Origin: an uncultured Acetatifactor sp.
GTDB taxonomy: Bacteria; Bacillota; Clostridia; Lachnospirales; Lachnospiraceae
Length of the DNA: 64,000 bases
Reading direction: 5' to 3'
Assembly (NCBI GenBank): GCA_910584235.1
Contig: CAJTZD010000009.1
Location: forward strand, 1-64,000
Under the pieces are notes generated by a model. The model did no database searches. It saw nothing but the letters and a program-made list of their open reading frames with translations, and was not told where the DNA came from. Below are positions 27,699 to 37,416 of this stretch, one piece after another. Numbering within the stretch: the stretch's first letter is position 1; each line of letters starts with the position of its first letter. The translations under genes and the position numbers were made by a program.

Positions 27699-29678
27699 TT
27701 ATTCTCTGTCCGTGGACAGGGTAAAGCGGTTCACCAGCTGGTTCAGGCCCGCTGCTTCCGCCGAGAGCTGCTGGCTGGCGGCTGCGCTTTGCTGGGCTGT
27801 GGCGCTGTTGTTCTGGACCACCATGGAGATCTGGTTGACGCCCTCGGAGACCTGCCAGACTGCGGTGGACTGCTCGTTGGACACTGCCGCGATACTGTTG
27901 ATAGCGTCTACCACGGACTGGATTGCGGCCACTACGTCGGAGAGACTGTCCGCCGTGTCTTTTGCGATTCCGCTGCCCTCATGCACTGCCTCCGTGGAAT
28001 TCTCGATAAGGGCGGAGGTCTCTTTGGCGGCTTCCGCGGATTTGCCTGCCAGGCTGCGGACTTCTTCCGCCACCACGGCAAAGCCTTTGCCGGCTTCGCC
28101 TGCCCTGGCGGCTTCCACGGCTGCGTTCAGGGCCAGGATATTGGTCTGGAACGCGATGTCGTCTATGGTCTTGAGAATCTTTCCGATTTGGTCGGAACAG
28201 GTCTGTATCTTATCCATGGCCAGGGTCAGATTCTGCATCTGCTCGTTGCACCGGGATATCTTTTCCCCGGCCAGATGGGCCTGGTCGCGTACTTCCTCCG
28301 CACTGCCGGCCGTATGCTTGGCCTGCTCGGATATCTCGGTGATCTGTGAGGCCAGCTCTTCCACGGCGCTGGCCTGCTCCACGGAACCCTGGCTCAAGGT
28401 CTGGGCCCCTGCGGACAACTGATCGCTGGCCGAGGATACCTGGCTTGCGGAACTATGGACCTGGGTGAGCACTGTGCTCAGGGATATTTTCATATGGCGC
28501 ATGGAGAGCAGGATGTTTCGGAAGCTTCCCGCATAGGCCTCCTCATGCTGGGTGCGGATATTCAGATTCTGATTGGCTAACTGGGTCATCAGGTAGCTGA
28601 TGTCATTGATCACCGTGCTTAAGCCCTCCACCAAAGCAGTGGTGGAGCGGGCCAGCATGCCGGTCTCGTCCTTGGTGGATATCCGGGGCATGGGAGTATC
28701 CAAATCTCCCTCCACCAATAGCTGCATCCGCTGTGCGCAGGCTTTCATAGGCTTGCTGATGCTGCCGGCAAGCAGCAAGGCTACGACGATGGAGATCAAA
28801 ACGGCCGACACTATCACGATGATATTGATGGCCATGCCCTGATATGTAGAGGACAGGTAATTGAGCTGGGGCGCGGTGACCGCAAGGCTCCAGCCGTCCG
28901 TGCCGCTTACGGGCGCGTAGGCAATGAACATTTTGCTGTTCTGGCTGCCGTAGCTGCCGAAGCCGTTTTCCCCGCGGCGCATGGCCTCATGGATGGCGGC
29001 CAGATCCCGGAGAGAGGAATCGGTCTGGGACTGGGTCTCGATATTCTGGACTGTGATGGTGTCTAAGACGATATCGGCGATGGTGTCGCCGGTCTTGTTG
29101 ATCATATAGGCCCTGCTGTTGTCTCCGATCTGGATAGAGGACACGATATCGTTCAAAAAGGTCTCGGGGGGAACGAAATACACCACGCCCACAATAGTGG
29201 ATCCGTGAATGCCGTCCTCATACAGGGGAGCGGCTACCATGATGGACAATTCGCCGGTGATCTTGCTGATCAAGGGCTCCGACACATAGATATTGCCCTG
29301 CATGGCCTGCTGTACGTACTCGCGGTCGGAATAGTCCTTTCCGTCGAAAATGCTGATGCCGTCCATGCCGATGATGTTTCCCCGCTGGAAATTGTGCATG
29401 GCGCAGCGCTCATCGATGATGGATTTCTTCTCCTCTGCCGTTACTTCCGGATCGGACAGCTGGGGAATGCAGCCTGTGTCCATGGCTACGTTTCTGTAAG
29501 CCGTCAGTTCCTGTTCCACATATCCTGCCGCCAGAACGGCAGTTTCGCTCATCATATGATTCACGGTGGTAAGGATGCTGTGATAGCTGGGCACAATACC
29601 GGAAATACCCGCTCCCAGCAGCGCTGTGGTGACGGTTATGATGAGACATAAGGTGATTTTTGCTCGAATGCTTTTCAT
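27699..29678 (-). CDS. Methyl-accepting chemotaxis protein with dCache-type sensor
   Basis: A 659-residue chemoreceptor. The start at 29678 has GGAGGT upstream and gives a proper N-terminal helix ([20 protein letters not shown]). It has a large extracytoplasmic Cache-like sensor (about 30-285; [22 protein letters not shown]-like strands, [15 protein letters not shown]), a second helix ([19 protein letters not shown]), a HAMP linker ([13 protein letters not shown]), and a signalling hairpin whose tip [20 protein letters not shown] is the conserved CheA/CheW contact. No che genes lie nearby. Small organic ligands are usual for Cache domains; the nearby sugar loci make a nutrient possible but unproven. 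Confidence 0.95.
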   Translation of the reverse strand: MKSIRAKITLCLIITVTTALLGAGISGIVPSYHSILTTVNHMMSETAVLAAGYVEQELTAYRNVAMDTGCIPQLSDPEVTAEEKKSIIDERCAMHNFQRGNIIGMDGISIFDGKDYSDREYVQQAMQGNIYVSEPLISKITGELSIMVAAPLYEDGIHGSTIVGVVYFVPPETFLNDIVSSIQIGDNSRAYMINKTGDTIADIVLDTITVQNIETQSQTDSSLRDLAAIHEAMRRGENGFGSYGSQNSKMFIAYAPVSGTDGWSLAVTAPQLNYLSSTYQGMAINIIVIVSAVLISIVVALLLAGSISKPMKACAQRMQLLVEGDLDTPMPRISTKDETGMLARSTTALVEGLSTVINDISYLMTQLANQNLNIRTQHEEAYAGSFRNILLSMRHMKISLSTVLTQVHSSASQVSSASDQLSAGAQTLSQGSVEQASAVEELASQITEISEQAKHTAGSAEEVRDQAHLAGEKISRCNEQMQNLTLAMDKIQTCSDQIGKILKTIDDIAFQTNILALNAAVEAARAGEAGKGFAVVAEEVRSLAGKSAEAAKETSALIENSTEAVHEGSGIAKDTADSLSDVVAAIQSVVDAINSIAAVSNEQSTAVWQVSEGVNQISMVVQNNSATAQQSAAASQQLSAEAAGLNQLVNRFTLSTDRE

Positions 29679-29848
29679 TTCTGTGGTAACCTCCGCTCTC
29701 TTGGTTGAAATAACTGTGTGCTCAACCGTAAATCTCTTCTTATTATACAAAAGGCGAAAGGCGGTTGTCAATGGCTTCAAAATGCTTTCGGCCCCGGGCT
29801 TTCAGAAAAAATTTAGAAACCTCCCACTTTTTTAATCAGCGGAATCAT

Positions 29849-29877
29849 TGACATCTCTTTGCCGGCATGCTAACATA
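29849..29877 (+). promoter_or_regulatory. Sigma-A-type promoter of the heterodimeric ABC exporter operon
   Basis: TTGACA (29849-29854), a 17-nt spacer and TAACAT (29872-29877) match the housekeeping consensus at 6/6 and 5/6. They lie 48 nt before the ATG at 29925. The rest of the 246-nt gap to the divergent chemoreceptor gene holds no further gene. Confidence 0.75.
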
Positions 29878-29924
29878 CATCCCGATTGAAAAAACGGAAA
29901 GAGATCTTTGGGGAGGAGGCAGGT

Positions 29925-32093
29925 ATGCTGAAAATTCTGAAATACTTAAAGGAAGCGGGATGGCCGGCGCTGGCTGTGGTGGCGCTATTGGTGGTGCAGG
30001 CGTACTGCGATCTGGCGCTGCCCCAGTACACGGCGGACATTGTGGATGTGGGGATAGGGCAGAAAGGAATTGCGGACGCGGTGCCTGAGCGGATGCGGGA
30101 AGAGACATACCACAGGCTGGAAATGCTTATGACAGAAGAGGAGCGGGAGCTTATGGCTTCGGCCTATGAGCAGGCCGGGGACGGAAGCTATGCCTTTTGC
30201 GGGGGGAAAGAAGAAAGGGAGTCCCTGAACGAAATCCTGGGGATTCCCATGCTGATCCTCTCAGGCCTGGAGTCAGGAGCAAGCGCAGGAGCCATGCCCG
30301 GAATGCAGCAGGGGCCTGGCATGAACCTGGCCGATGAGCAGATACCGGCGCTGCGGGAACAGATTTTGGAGAGCCTGGGAGACACCGGGGACTCCGTCAT
30401 CGCCCAGGGAGCTGTACAGTTTGTGCAGAAAGAATATGAACAGCTGGGAATGGATCCGGGCAGAGTACAGAGAAGCTACCTGTACCGGACCGGGGGCATT
30501 ATGCTGGCCTATTCCGTGGTGATGATGGCAACGGCTATTCTGGTGGGGCTTTTGGCTGCCAGAATCGGAGCCAGGCTGGGGCTGAACCTCCGCCAGCGGG
30601 TGTTCACCAAAGTGCTTTCCTTTTCCCATGGAGAGATGGAGCAGTTTTCCACGGCCTCTTTGATCACCAGGAGCACCAATGACATCCAACAGGTGCAGAT
30701 GGTGGTGGTGATGCTGCTTAGGATGGTGGTGTATGCGCCCATCATCGGCATCGGCGGCGTGCTGAAAGTGGTGCGGACAAGAACCGGCATGGGCTGGATC
30801 ATTGTGGTGGCTGTGGCATTGATTCTGGCGCTGGTATGCATGCTGATGGCTGTGGCCATGCCGAAATTCAAGAAGATGCAGGCGCTGGTGGACCGGATGA
30901 ATCTGGTCTCCCGGGAAATCCTCACAGGAGTTTCGGTGATCCGGGCATTCAGCAGGGAGAAGTTCGAGGAGGAGCGCTTTGACAGGGCAAACAGGGATCT
31001 GATGCGGACACAGCTTTTCACCAACCGCGTGATGAACGTGATGATGCCGGTGATGATGCTTATCATGAACGGCATCAGCCTGACAATTGTCTGGTTCGGG
31101 GCAAAAGGGATTGACACAGGGAATTTGATGGTGGGGGACATGCTGGCTTTCATTACCTATACCATGCAGATCGTCATGTCTTTCCTGATGCTGACCATGA
31201 TTTCCGTGATGCTGCCCAGGGCGGGAGTGGCCGCAGGGCGCATTGAGGAAGTCATAGGCACCCAGGCCGGCGTGCGGGATAAGGAGCAGACCCGGGACGA
31301 TAAGCTAAAGGATGCCAGGGGCGTGGTGTGCTTTGAGGACGTGTCCTTTCATTATCCCGGCGCGGACGAGGATGCCCTGGAGCATTTAAGCTTTACCGCC
31401 AGGCCCGGACAGACCACTGCCGTCATCGGCAGCACAGGTTGCGGCAAGTCCACCCTGCTGAACCTGATTCCCAGGTTCTACGATGTGACGGGAGGGCGGA
31501 TCACCATAGACGGCGTGGACATCCGGGACGTGTCCCAGCATAAGCTACGGAGCCTTTTGGGCTATGTGCCCCAGAAAGCAGTGCTCTTTTCCGGAGACAT
31601 CGCCTCTAACCTGAAGTTTGGCAGCACAGGTGGAGAAGACGCTCCGGACATTAGCGACCGGCAGATGGAGGAGGCGGCAAAGATTGCCCAAGCTGTGGAA
31701 TTTATAGAGAGCAGGCCGGATAAGTACCGGAGTGAAATATCTCAGGGCGGCACCAATGTGTCCGGAGGACAGAAGCAGAGGCTTTCCATTGCCAGGGCCA
31801 TCGCCAAAGCGCCGAAAGTATATCTGTTTGACGACAGCTTCTCCGCACTTGACTACAAGACCGACGTGAAATTGCGGCGGGCTCTGGCAGAAAAGACCGG
31901 GGACGCCACGGTGATCATTGTGGCTCAGCGCATCAGCACTATACTCCATGCGGATCAGATTATTGTGCTGGATGACGGAAAAATAGCCGGCATGGGCACC
32001 CACGGTGAGCTTTTGCAAAACTGCGAGGCTTACAGGGAGATTGCAAAGTCACAGCTGTCGGAGGCTGAACTGGAGGGAGGTGCGGCGGTATGA
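29925..32093 (+). CDS. ABC exporter subunit with degenerate nucleotide site (heterodimer partner 1)
   Basis: A 722-residue fused membrane-ATPase half transporter. The ATG at 29925 follows GGAGGAGG. About 140 residues are inserted between the first and second helices (Met-rich GAMPGMQQGPGM near residue 135). In the ATPase, Walker A is GSTGCGKST and the signature is VSGGQKQRL, but Walker B ends LFDDSFSALD, with Asp where the catalytic Glu should be, and the switch position reads AQRIST, with Gln for His. These changes are the hallmark of the degenerate site of heterodimeric exporters such as TM287/288. The next gene, overlapping by 4 nt, supplies the intact residues. Substrate is unknown (drug or lipid). 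Confidence 0.94.
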   Translation: MLKILKYLKEAGWPALAVVALLVVQAYCDLALPQYTADIVDVGIGQKGIADAVPERMREETYHRLEMLMTEEERELMASAYEQAGDGSYAFCGGKEERESLNEILGIPMLILSGLESGASAGAMPGMQQGPGMNLADEQIPALREQILESLGDTGDSVIAQGAVQFVQKEYEQLGMDPGRVQRSYLYRTGGIMLAYSVVMMATAILVGLLAARIGARLGLNLRQRVFTKVLSFSHGEMEQFSTASLITRSTNDIQQVQMVVVMLLRMVVYAPIIGIGGVLKVVRTRTGMGWIIVVAVALILALVCMLMAVAMPKFKKMQALVDRMNLVSREILTGVSVIRAFSREKFEEERFDRANRDLMRTQLFTNRVMNVMMPVMMLIMNGISLTIVWFGAKGIDTGNLMVGDMLAFITYTMQIVMSFLMLTMISVMLPRAGVAAGRIEEVIGTQAGVRDKEQTRDDKLKDARGVVCFEDVSFHYPGADEDALEHLSFTARPGQTTAVIGSTGCGKSTLLNLIPRFYDVTGGRITIDGVDIRDVSQHKLRSLLGYVPQKAVLFSGDIASNLKFGSTGGEDAPDISDRQMEEAAKIAQAVEFIESRPDKYRSEISQGGTNVSGGQKQRLSIARAIAKAPKVYLFDDSFSALDYKTDVKLRRALAEKTGDATVIIVAQRISTILHADQIIVLDDGKIAGMGTHGELLQNCEAYREIAKSQLSEAELEGGAAV

Positions 32094-33967
32094 GCGAAGA
32101 GAAGAAGATGGCAGGCGGCCCCGGAAGACCCCACGGTCCCAGGGGCGGCATGATGCCGGGAGAAAAAGCGAAAGACTTCAAAGGGACGTTCAAGAAGCTG
32201 ATGCGGTCTTTGGGGAAGTACCGGGTGGCGCTGGTTGTAGTCATGATCTTTGCAGCCATCAGCACAGTGTTCAACATTATCGGCCCCAAGGTGCTGGCCA
32301 AGGCCACCACGGAGCTGTTCAACGGCATGCTGGCCAGGTTCGCGGGAACGGGTGGTATCAACTTCGGACGGATCGGCGAGATTCTGCTGTTCCTTTTGGG
32401 GCTGTACGGGCTCAGCGCGCTGTTTAACTTTTTGCAGGGAATCGTGATGACGGAGATTTCCCAGAAGCTCTGCTACCGGTACCGGAAAGAGATTTCGGAG
32501 AAAATCAATCGGATGCCCATGGCTTACTTTGAGTCCAGGACGGTGGGAGAGGTGCTGTCCCGGATTACCAATGACGTGGATACCCTGGGCCAGAGCCTGG
32601 GCCAGAGCGTCACGACCCTGATCACTTCCCTGGCTACCATTGTGGGAATCCTGGTCATGATGCTCTCCATCAGCCCTTTGATGACTCTGATCGCGCTGGT
32701 GATCCTGCCGGTGTCAGGGGGGCTCATCGGAGTGGTGATGAAGCATTCCCAGAAATATTTTGTTGCCCAGCAGAATTATCTGGGCAAGATCAACGGGCAG
32801 ATCGAAGAGGTGTACAGCGGGCAGAATATCGTCAAGGCTTTTAACAGAGAGGAGGCCAGCCTGGCCGAATTTGGCGAGACCAACCGGATCCTCTACCAGA
32901 GCGCCTGGAAGTCCCAGTTCCTGTCCGGCATGATGCAGCCCATCATGACCTTTGTAGGGAACCTGGGCTATGTGGCGGTGGCTGTCAGCGGCAGCATGCT
33001 GGCCATCAAGGGCGTTATTGAGGTGGGCGAGATCCAGGCCTTTATCCAGTATGTGAAGAACTTCACCCAGCCAATCACCCAGGTGGCTCAGGTCTCCAAT
33101 ATGTTCCAGTCCACTGCGGCTGCTGCGGAGCGGGTGTTTGAGTTCCTGGAGGAGCCGGAGGAGGACGTGACGGCGGCTCGCGCGGCTGCGGCGGCTGTCA
33201 GCGGCGGAGCCGGGACAAAGGGGAGCGTGTGCTTTGATCATGTGAAGTTCGGCTACCAGCCGGACAAAATCGTCATCCACGATTTCAGCTGCAACGTGGA
33301 GCCGGGACAGATGGTGGCCATCGTGGGTCCTACCGGCGCCGGCAAGACTACCATGGTAAAGCTGCTCATGCGCTTCTATGACGTAAACAGCGGCGCCATC
33401 CGGGTGGACGGCCAGGACGTCAGAGACTTTAACCGCAGCGAGCTGCGGGAGAGCTTCGGCATGGTGCTGCAGGATACCTGGCTCTTCCATGGAACCATCA
33501 TGGAGAACATCCGCTACGGAAAGCTGGACGCCACGGACGAGGAGGTAATTGCCGCGGCGAAAGCAGCCCATGTCCACCGGTTCATCCAGACGCTTCCCGG
33601 CGGGTACCAGATGGAACTGAGCGAGGACGCCTCCAATGTGTCCCAGGGACAAAAACAGCTGCTCACCATTGCCAGAGCCATTCTGGCGGACAATCCCATA
33701 ATGATTCTGGACGAGGCCACCAGCTCCGTGGACACCCGGACAGAGATCCGGATTCAGAAAGCCATGAACAATCTGATGAAGGGACGGACCAGCTTTGTCA
33801 TTGCCCACAGGCTCTCCACCATCCGGGACGCGGACGTGATTTTGGTGATGAAAGACGGGGATATCGTGGAGCAGGGAAATCATGAGGAGTTGCTGGCAAA
33901 GGGAGGATTTTATGCAGAGCTGTACAATGCCCAGTTTGAGGGGCATGGCGGAGAGCAGACGGCGTAA
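32090..33967 (+). CDS. ABC exporter subunit with canonical catalytic residues (heterodimer partner 2)
   Basis: A 625-residue fused membrane-ATPase subunit. Its start ATGA overlaps the stop of partner 1. The N-terminus has a Gly/Pro-rich tail before six helices. Walker A is GPTGAGKTT, Walker B ILDEATSSVD with the catalytic Glu, and the H-loop is IAHRLST. The signature is VSQGQKQLL, with Gln in place of Gly. So its own Walker site is complete while its signature is altered, the exact complement of partner 1: one consensus and one degenerate ATP site in the dimer. A terminator hairpin follows. Confidence 0.94.
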   Translation: MSEEKKMAGGPGRPHGPRGGMMPGEKAKDFKGTFKKLMRSLGKYRVALVVVMIFAAISTVFNIIGPKVLAKATTELFNGMLARFAGTGGINFGRIGEILLFLLGLYGLSALFNFLQGIVMTEISQKLCYRYRKEISEKINRMPMAYFESRTVGEVLSRITNDVDTLGQSLGQSVTTLITSLATIVGILVMMLSISPLMTLIALVILPVSGGLIGVVMKHSQKYFVAQQNYLGKINGQIEEVYSGQNIVKAFNREEASLAEFGETNRILYQSAWKSQFLSGMMQPIMTFVGNLGYVAVAVSGSMLAIKGVIEVGEIQAFIQYVKNFTQPITQVAQVSNMFQSTAAAAERVFEFLEEPEEDVTAARAAAAAVSGGAGTKGSVCFDHVKFGYQPDKIVIHDFSCNVEPGQMVAIVGPTGAGKTTMVKLLMRFYDVNSGAIRVDGQDVRDFNRSELRESFGMVLQDTWLFHGTIMENIRYGKLDATDEEVIAAAKAAHVHRFIQTLPGGYQMELSEDASNVSQGQKQLLTIARAILADNPIMILDEATSSVDTRTEIRIQKAMNNLMKGRTSFVIAHRLSTIRDADVILVMKDGDIVEQGNHEELLAKGGFYAELYNAQFEGHGGEQTA

Positions 33968-33997
33968 TAGAAAGAGTTTCCGAGACTTTAGAATGAC

Positions 33998-34030
33998 AGA
34001 GGCTGTCGTATTTACACGACAGCCTCTATT
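33998..34030 (+). terminator. Terminator hairpin after the ABC exporter operon
   Basis: AGAGGCTGTCGT (33998-34009) pairs perfectly with 34016-34027 around a 6-nt loop. The trailing sequence ATTCATG is only weakly T-rich, so efficiency may be modest. Confidence 0.65.
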
Positions 34031-34139
34031 CATGCGAACAGGTGGACGGTCCGGGAACGGAAGAAGCCATGGTTGACATATGATAAAACAGGGCTGTACA
34101 ATAGTTGCATAGAAAACAAACAGGAATCGGAGGCTGATT

Positions 34140-34754
34140 ATGGAGATAAATCGGGAAGACATGCTGGAGCTTACCAGGAGGATGACCATTGCAAGGAACT
34201 GTTTCGGCCGGATCGCCGGCGGGTATATGGACGAGGAGGGCTATGTGGACGGCACGTTCAATACCCATTTCCAGAAGCTGTCCGGGGCGGATAAGACGAA
34301 GAACCTGCGGCTTGCCAAGGCAGTGCCTTTTTCGGAGACCAACAGGCAGCTAGTGGGTTTCCGCTTCCGCCCGGAGAGCAAAAGACCCGGGGGCGTCTGG
34401 CAGATTCTGATGGCGCTGCGGGAGTGTGAGCTGAAGAACGACGCGCTGCTTTTGAACCTGTATGAATACATTGGGGAGCGGTATCAGCCGGGATTCCCCT
34501 ATGGCATTTTTCTCTTCCATGGAAATTATGACATACCGTTGAAAGGCAGCGACAAGGTGCAGCAGAGGGAGTCGGAGGAGGTATACAATTTCCTGATCTG
34601 TGCCATCTGCCCTGTGACCGGGGACTATGAGGCCGGGGAGACCCAAAAGGGGTTCCTGTTTCCGGCCTTTTCTGACAGGGCTGGGGACATAGAAGGCATT
34701 GATGTATTCTCGGCGGACGGGAATCCCCAGGCGCTGATGGAGATGCTTTTCTGA
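34140..34754 (+). CDS. Short DUF4317-like protein
   Basis: A 204-residue protein with a GGAGG site. It aligns by eye with the full-length DUF4317 protein encoded at 59613-60848: LLLNLYEYIGERY with LLEAYFDRIIENY, YNFLICAICPV with YEYILSCICPV, and GFLFPAFSDRAGDIEGIDVFS with GFLFPAFNDRSADIHSLLYYS. The N-terminal MTIARNCFGRIAGGYMDEEG matches CSITRICGCYVDGE. It lacks roughly the last 170 residues of the family protein. Function of DUF4317 is unknown; no membrane segment or catalytic motif is seen. It may be a functional short form or a truncated paralogue with an intact frame. Confidence 0.75.
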   Translation: MEINREDMLELTRRMTIARNCFGRIAGGYMDEEGYVDGTFNTHFQKLSGADKTKNLRLAKAVPFSETNRQLVGFRFRPESKRPGGVWQILMALRECELKNDALLLNLYEYIGERYQPGFPYGIFLFHGNYDIPLKGSDKVQQRESEEVYNFLICAICPVTGDYEAGETQKGFLFPAFSDRAGDIEGIDVFSADGNPQALMEMLF

Positions 34755-34868
34755 TATTTCGTCTATTTTATGTAAGGCCTGTTAATCGGCAGGCTGTCGG
34801 GGACAGGGTAAGCGGCCGGACGCGAACGGATAGATGGCGGCAGGATGGATAACAGATAAAAGATCATG

Positions 34869-34905
34869 ACAGAGGATTTCGCCGGAGGTCGGAATCCTCT
34901 GTTTT
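34869..34905 (+). terminator. Terminator after the short DUF4317-like gene
   Basis: ACAGAGGATT (34869-34878) pairs with AATCCTCTGT (34893-34902), followed by TTTG. It lies about 115 nt after the stop; nothing else is seen between 34755 and 34868. Confidence 0.6.
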
Positions 34906-34955
34906 GCGTGGTGAGAAGCGGGCTGCCACAAATCTGAGGAATCTAAAATTTCTTC

Positions 34956-35014
34956 TTGATTTTTGTATGAAATCGTACTAAAATGGGATTGCATTCGGAA
35001 AATAGTACGATTTC
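34956..35014 (+). promoter_or_regulatory. Promoter with flanking dyad, probable MarR autoregulation site
   Basis: TTGATT (34956-34961), a 17-nt spacer and TAAAAT (34979-34984) form a good promoter. A perfect 11-bp inverted repeat, GAAATCGTACT at 34969-34979 and its complement at 35004-35014, flanks the -10 and the likely start point. This is the usual position for an operator of the MarR gene that starts at 35132. Confidence 0.65.
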
Positions 35015-35131
35015 GGACATGGGGCAAGATGAAGCTGCAGCCATAGCTGGAACCGGAATTGGGGACAGATGTGGAGGAGGCTTTCATATGTCCGAAAGGT
35101 GGGTGCGCAGACAGAGGGGAGGAAATGCGGC

Positions 35132-35569
35132 ATGGAACGGATAACAAGCGAGGGGATGAGGAGGTTCAACCATCTGGTGAGCGAGACGGACGCGGCGTAC
35201 CATGAGGCGGCTCTGAAGATGGGCATGTCCGACAGCATTATGCAGATCATGTATATACTCTGCGACAAAGGGGGAGATTGCCCTCTGGGGGAGATCTGCA
35301 GACTGTCAGGAATCAGCAAGCAGACCATCAATTCCGCCCTGCGGAAGCTGGAGGAAGAGGGAATCGTCTACCTGGAAGGGATGGACGGCAAAAAGAAGAG
35401 GGCGTGCCTGACGGAGGAAGGGAAAAGGACGGCGGAGCGCACGGTGGTAAAGCTGATCGAGATTGAGAACGGCATTCTGGCATCCTGGCCCAGGGAGGAA
35501 CTGGAGTGGTATCTGGAACTGACAGAGAGGTACCTGGTGGCGCTGAAAGGGAAAATCAAGGATCTGTGA
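35132..35569 (+). CDS. MarR family transcriptional regulator
   Basis: A 145-residue winged-helix regulator. The ATG at 35132 has GGGAGGAAA upstream, while the earlier in-frame start at 35069 has no site. The wHTH core reads PLGEICRLSGISKQTINSALRKLEEEGIVY, followed by the wing GMDGKKKRACLTEEGKR, and amphipathic helices at both ends form the dimer interface. MarR proteins are ligand-released repressors. Its gene precedes a MATE exporter by 135 nt with no terminator between, the classic regulator-efflux arrangement. A dyad around its promoter is the candidate operator. Confidence 0.92.
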   Translation: MERITSEGMRRFNHLVSETDAAYHEAALKMGMSDSIMQIMYILCDKGGDCPLGEICRLSGISKQTINSALRKLEEEGIVYLEGMDGKKKRACLTEEGKRTAERTVVKLIEIENGILASWPREELEWYLELTERYLVALKGKIKDL

Positions 35570-35704
35570 GGAAAGTCCGGCTTGAAGAATACAGGATTCG
35601 GAAAAAGAACCCTGCAGAAGAAACAGGCGTTAAGCGGACTAAGATTAGGAAATAGCATGAAATGAATTTAGATGTCTGTCGAAGACAGGCATGGAGGTGC
35701 ATCA

Positions 35705-37048
35705 ATGAAGAACAAACAAACGAAGATTCAGTTGTCGGATAAATTTAATTATAACAAGTTGCTGCGGTTTACCTTTCCGTCCATCATCATGATGATATTT
35801 ACTTCCATTTATGGCGTGGTGGACGGCTTCTTCGTGTCGAATTTCGTGGGTAAGACGCCTTTCGCCGCAGTGAATTTCATCATGCCGTTCCTGATGATTC
35901 TGGGCACGGTGGGCTTCATGTTCGGCACCGGCGGCAGCGCCCTTATTGCCATCACCATGGGGGCAGGGGATAAGGAAAGAGCCCAGAGGCTATTCTCGCT
36001 GTTTATCTATGTTTCGGCCATCTGCGGCACCGTAATCGGTCTGCTGGGCATCCTGGTGCTCCGCTCGGTGGCGGCATGGCTGGGAGCGGAAGGGGAGATG
36101 CTGGACAACTGCGTGGTGTATGGGCGCATCATCCTGGCAGTGCTCCCGGCATTGATTCTGCAGTATGAGTTCCAGAGTTTCTTCATCACGGCAGAGAAGC
36201 CGAAGCTGGGACTGGCCGTCACGGTGGCGGCAGGAGTGGCCAATATGGCGCTGGACGCTCTGTTCGTGGGGGTGCTGCGCTGGGGGCTTGTAGGCGCGGC
36301 TGCGGCTACGGCCATCAGCCAGTCCATCGGCGGCATCGTCCCGCTGATTTATTTTGGCCGTCCCAATTCCAGCCTGCTGCGGCTCACCAAAACAAAATTC
36401 GACGGGATGGCGCTGGTGAAAGCCTGCACCAACGGCTCCTCCGAGCTGATGTCCAATATCTCCATGTCCGTGGTGGGCATGCTGTATAACGGCCAGCTGA
36501 TGAAATATGCCGGGGAGGACGGTGTGGCGGCTTATGGTGTATTGATGTACGTAAACATGATATTTCTGGCGGCATTCATCGGCTATTCCGTGGGTGTGGC
36601 ACCGGTCACAGGCTATCACTACGGTGCCGGGAACCAGGAGGAGCTGAAAGGTCTGCTGAAAAAGAGCCTGGTGCTGATTGGCGTCTTCTCCGTGGGCATG
36701 GTGGCCCTTGCGGAGAGCCTGGCCAGACCTTTGGCCCTGATTTTCGTAGGCTATGACCAGGAACTGCTGGCTATGACCCTGCGGGGCTTTTTGGTGTATT
36801 CCTTTTCGTTCCTGTTCGCGGGGGTGGCCATCTTTGGCTCATCCTTTTTCACGGCCCTTGGGAACGGCCTGGTGTCGGCGCTGATATCGTTCCTGCGGAC
36901 GCTGGTGTTTCAGGTGGCGGCGGTGCTGATTTTCCCTCTGATATGGGGGCTGGACGGCATCTGGTTCTCCATCGTGGCGGCGGAAATGGTGGCGGCTTTG
37001 GTGACGGCGCTGTTCCTGGTCGGGAAGCGGAGGAAGTATCGCTATTGA
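35705..37048 (+). CDS. MATE family efflux transporter (MarR-linked)
   Basis: A 447-residue polytopic protein. The ATG at 35705 has GGAGGTG 7 nt upstream; the in-frame ATG at 35672 lacks one. The family signatures are FPSIIMMIFTSIYGVVDGFFVSNFVG, FGTGGSALIAITMGAGD, and YHYGAGNQEELKGLL in the second half. It is of the MepA-like branch by appearance (N-terminal YNKLLRFTFPSIIMMI), though the branch was not tested. Co-transcription with the upstream MarR gene suggests drug-inducible expression. Confidence 0.9.
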   Translation: MKNKQTKIQLSDKFNYNKLLRFTFPSIIMMIFTSIYGVVDGFFVSNFVGKTPFAAVNFIMPFLMILGTVGFMFGTGGSALIAITMGAGDKERAQRLFSLFIYVSAICGTVIGLLGILVLRSVAAWLGAEGEMLDNCVVYGRIILAVLPALILQYEFQSFFITAEKPKLGLAVTVAAGVANMALDALFVGVLRWGLVGAAAATAISQSIGGIVPLIYFGRPNSSLLRLTKTKFDGMALVKACTNGSSELMSNISMSVVGMLYNGQLMKYAGEDGVAAYGVLMYVNMIFLAAFIGYSVGVAPVTGYHYGAGNQEELKGLLKKSLVLIGVFSVGMVALAESLARPLALIFVGYDQELLAMTLRGFLVYSFSFLFAGVAIFGSSFFTALGNGLVSALISFLRTLVFQVAAVLIFPLIWGLDGIWFSIVAAEMVAALVTALFLVGKRRKYRY

Positions 37049-37149
37049 GGTCAGGATTGAATATCCCTGCCTGACGGACTTTTGGGGAAGTTCAGTCCGA
37101 TGATGACGGCTGTCAGAGTTCATCTCACAGAGGTCGATTCCCCATAGCT

Positions 37150-37248
37150 TATACTGACGGTCACTAAAGTCTGCTATGGAATGCTTTTCTTCCATTGTTA
37201 CCCGACTCACGAGCGGAAAGCATCAGGAACCGGTGGCAGATTTTACTT
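37150..37248 (+). repeat. Copy 1 of an approximately 100-bp repeat element (forward)
   Basis: Contains the blocks TACTGACGGTCACTAAAGTCTGC, CCCGACTCACGAGCG and CGGTGGCAGATTTTAC in this order. A second, inverted copy lies at 38483-38580. The 367-nt gap 37049-37416 holds this element and otherwise no recognisable gene. Confidence 0.75.
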
Positions 37249-37416
37249 GGTTCACGTTTTCCGTTTTCCCGGTTGAAGATAGCATTTTGCGATACTTGGA
37301 GTTCGCAAATTTATTTTTCTTGTATTGGCAGCCGCATTGTTGTATGATAAAGTATCAAAACCCGCAGGGAAAAGGAGCCGTAAGAAAAGGCAGACGAGCG
37401 GGCAGGAGGTGCGGAT

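Noticed and set aside
27654-28422. Long plus-strand frames opposite the chemoreceptor gene
   Set aside because: They mirror the conserved MCP signalling domain on the other strand and have no ribosome sites.
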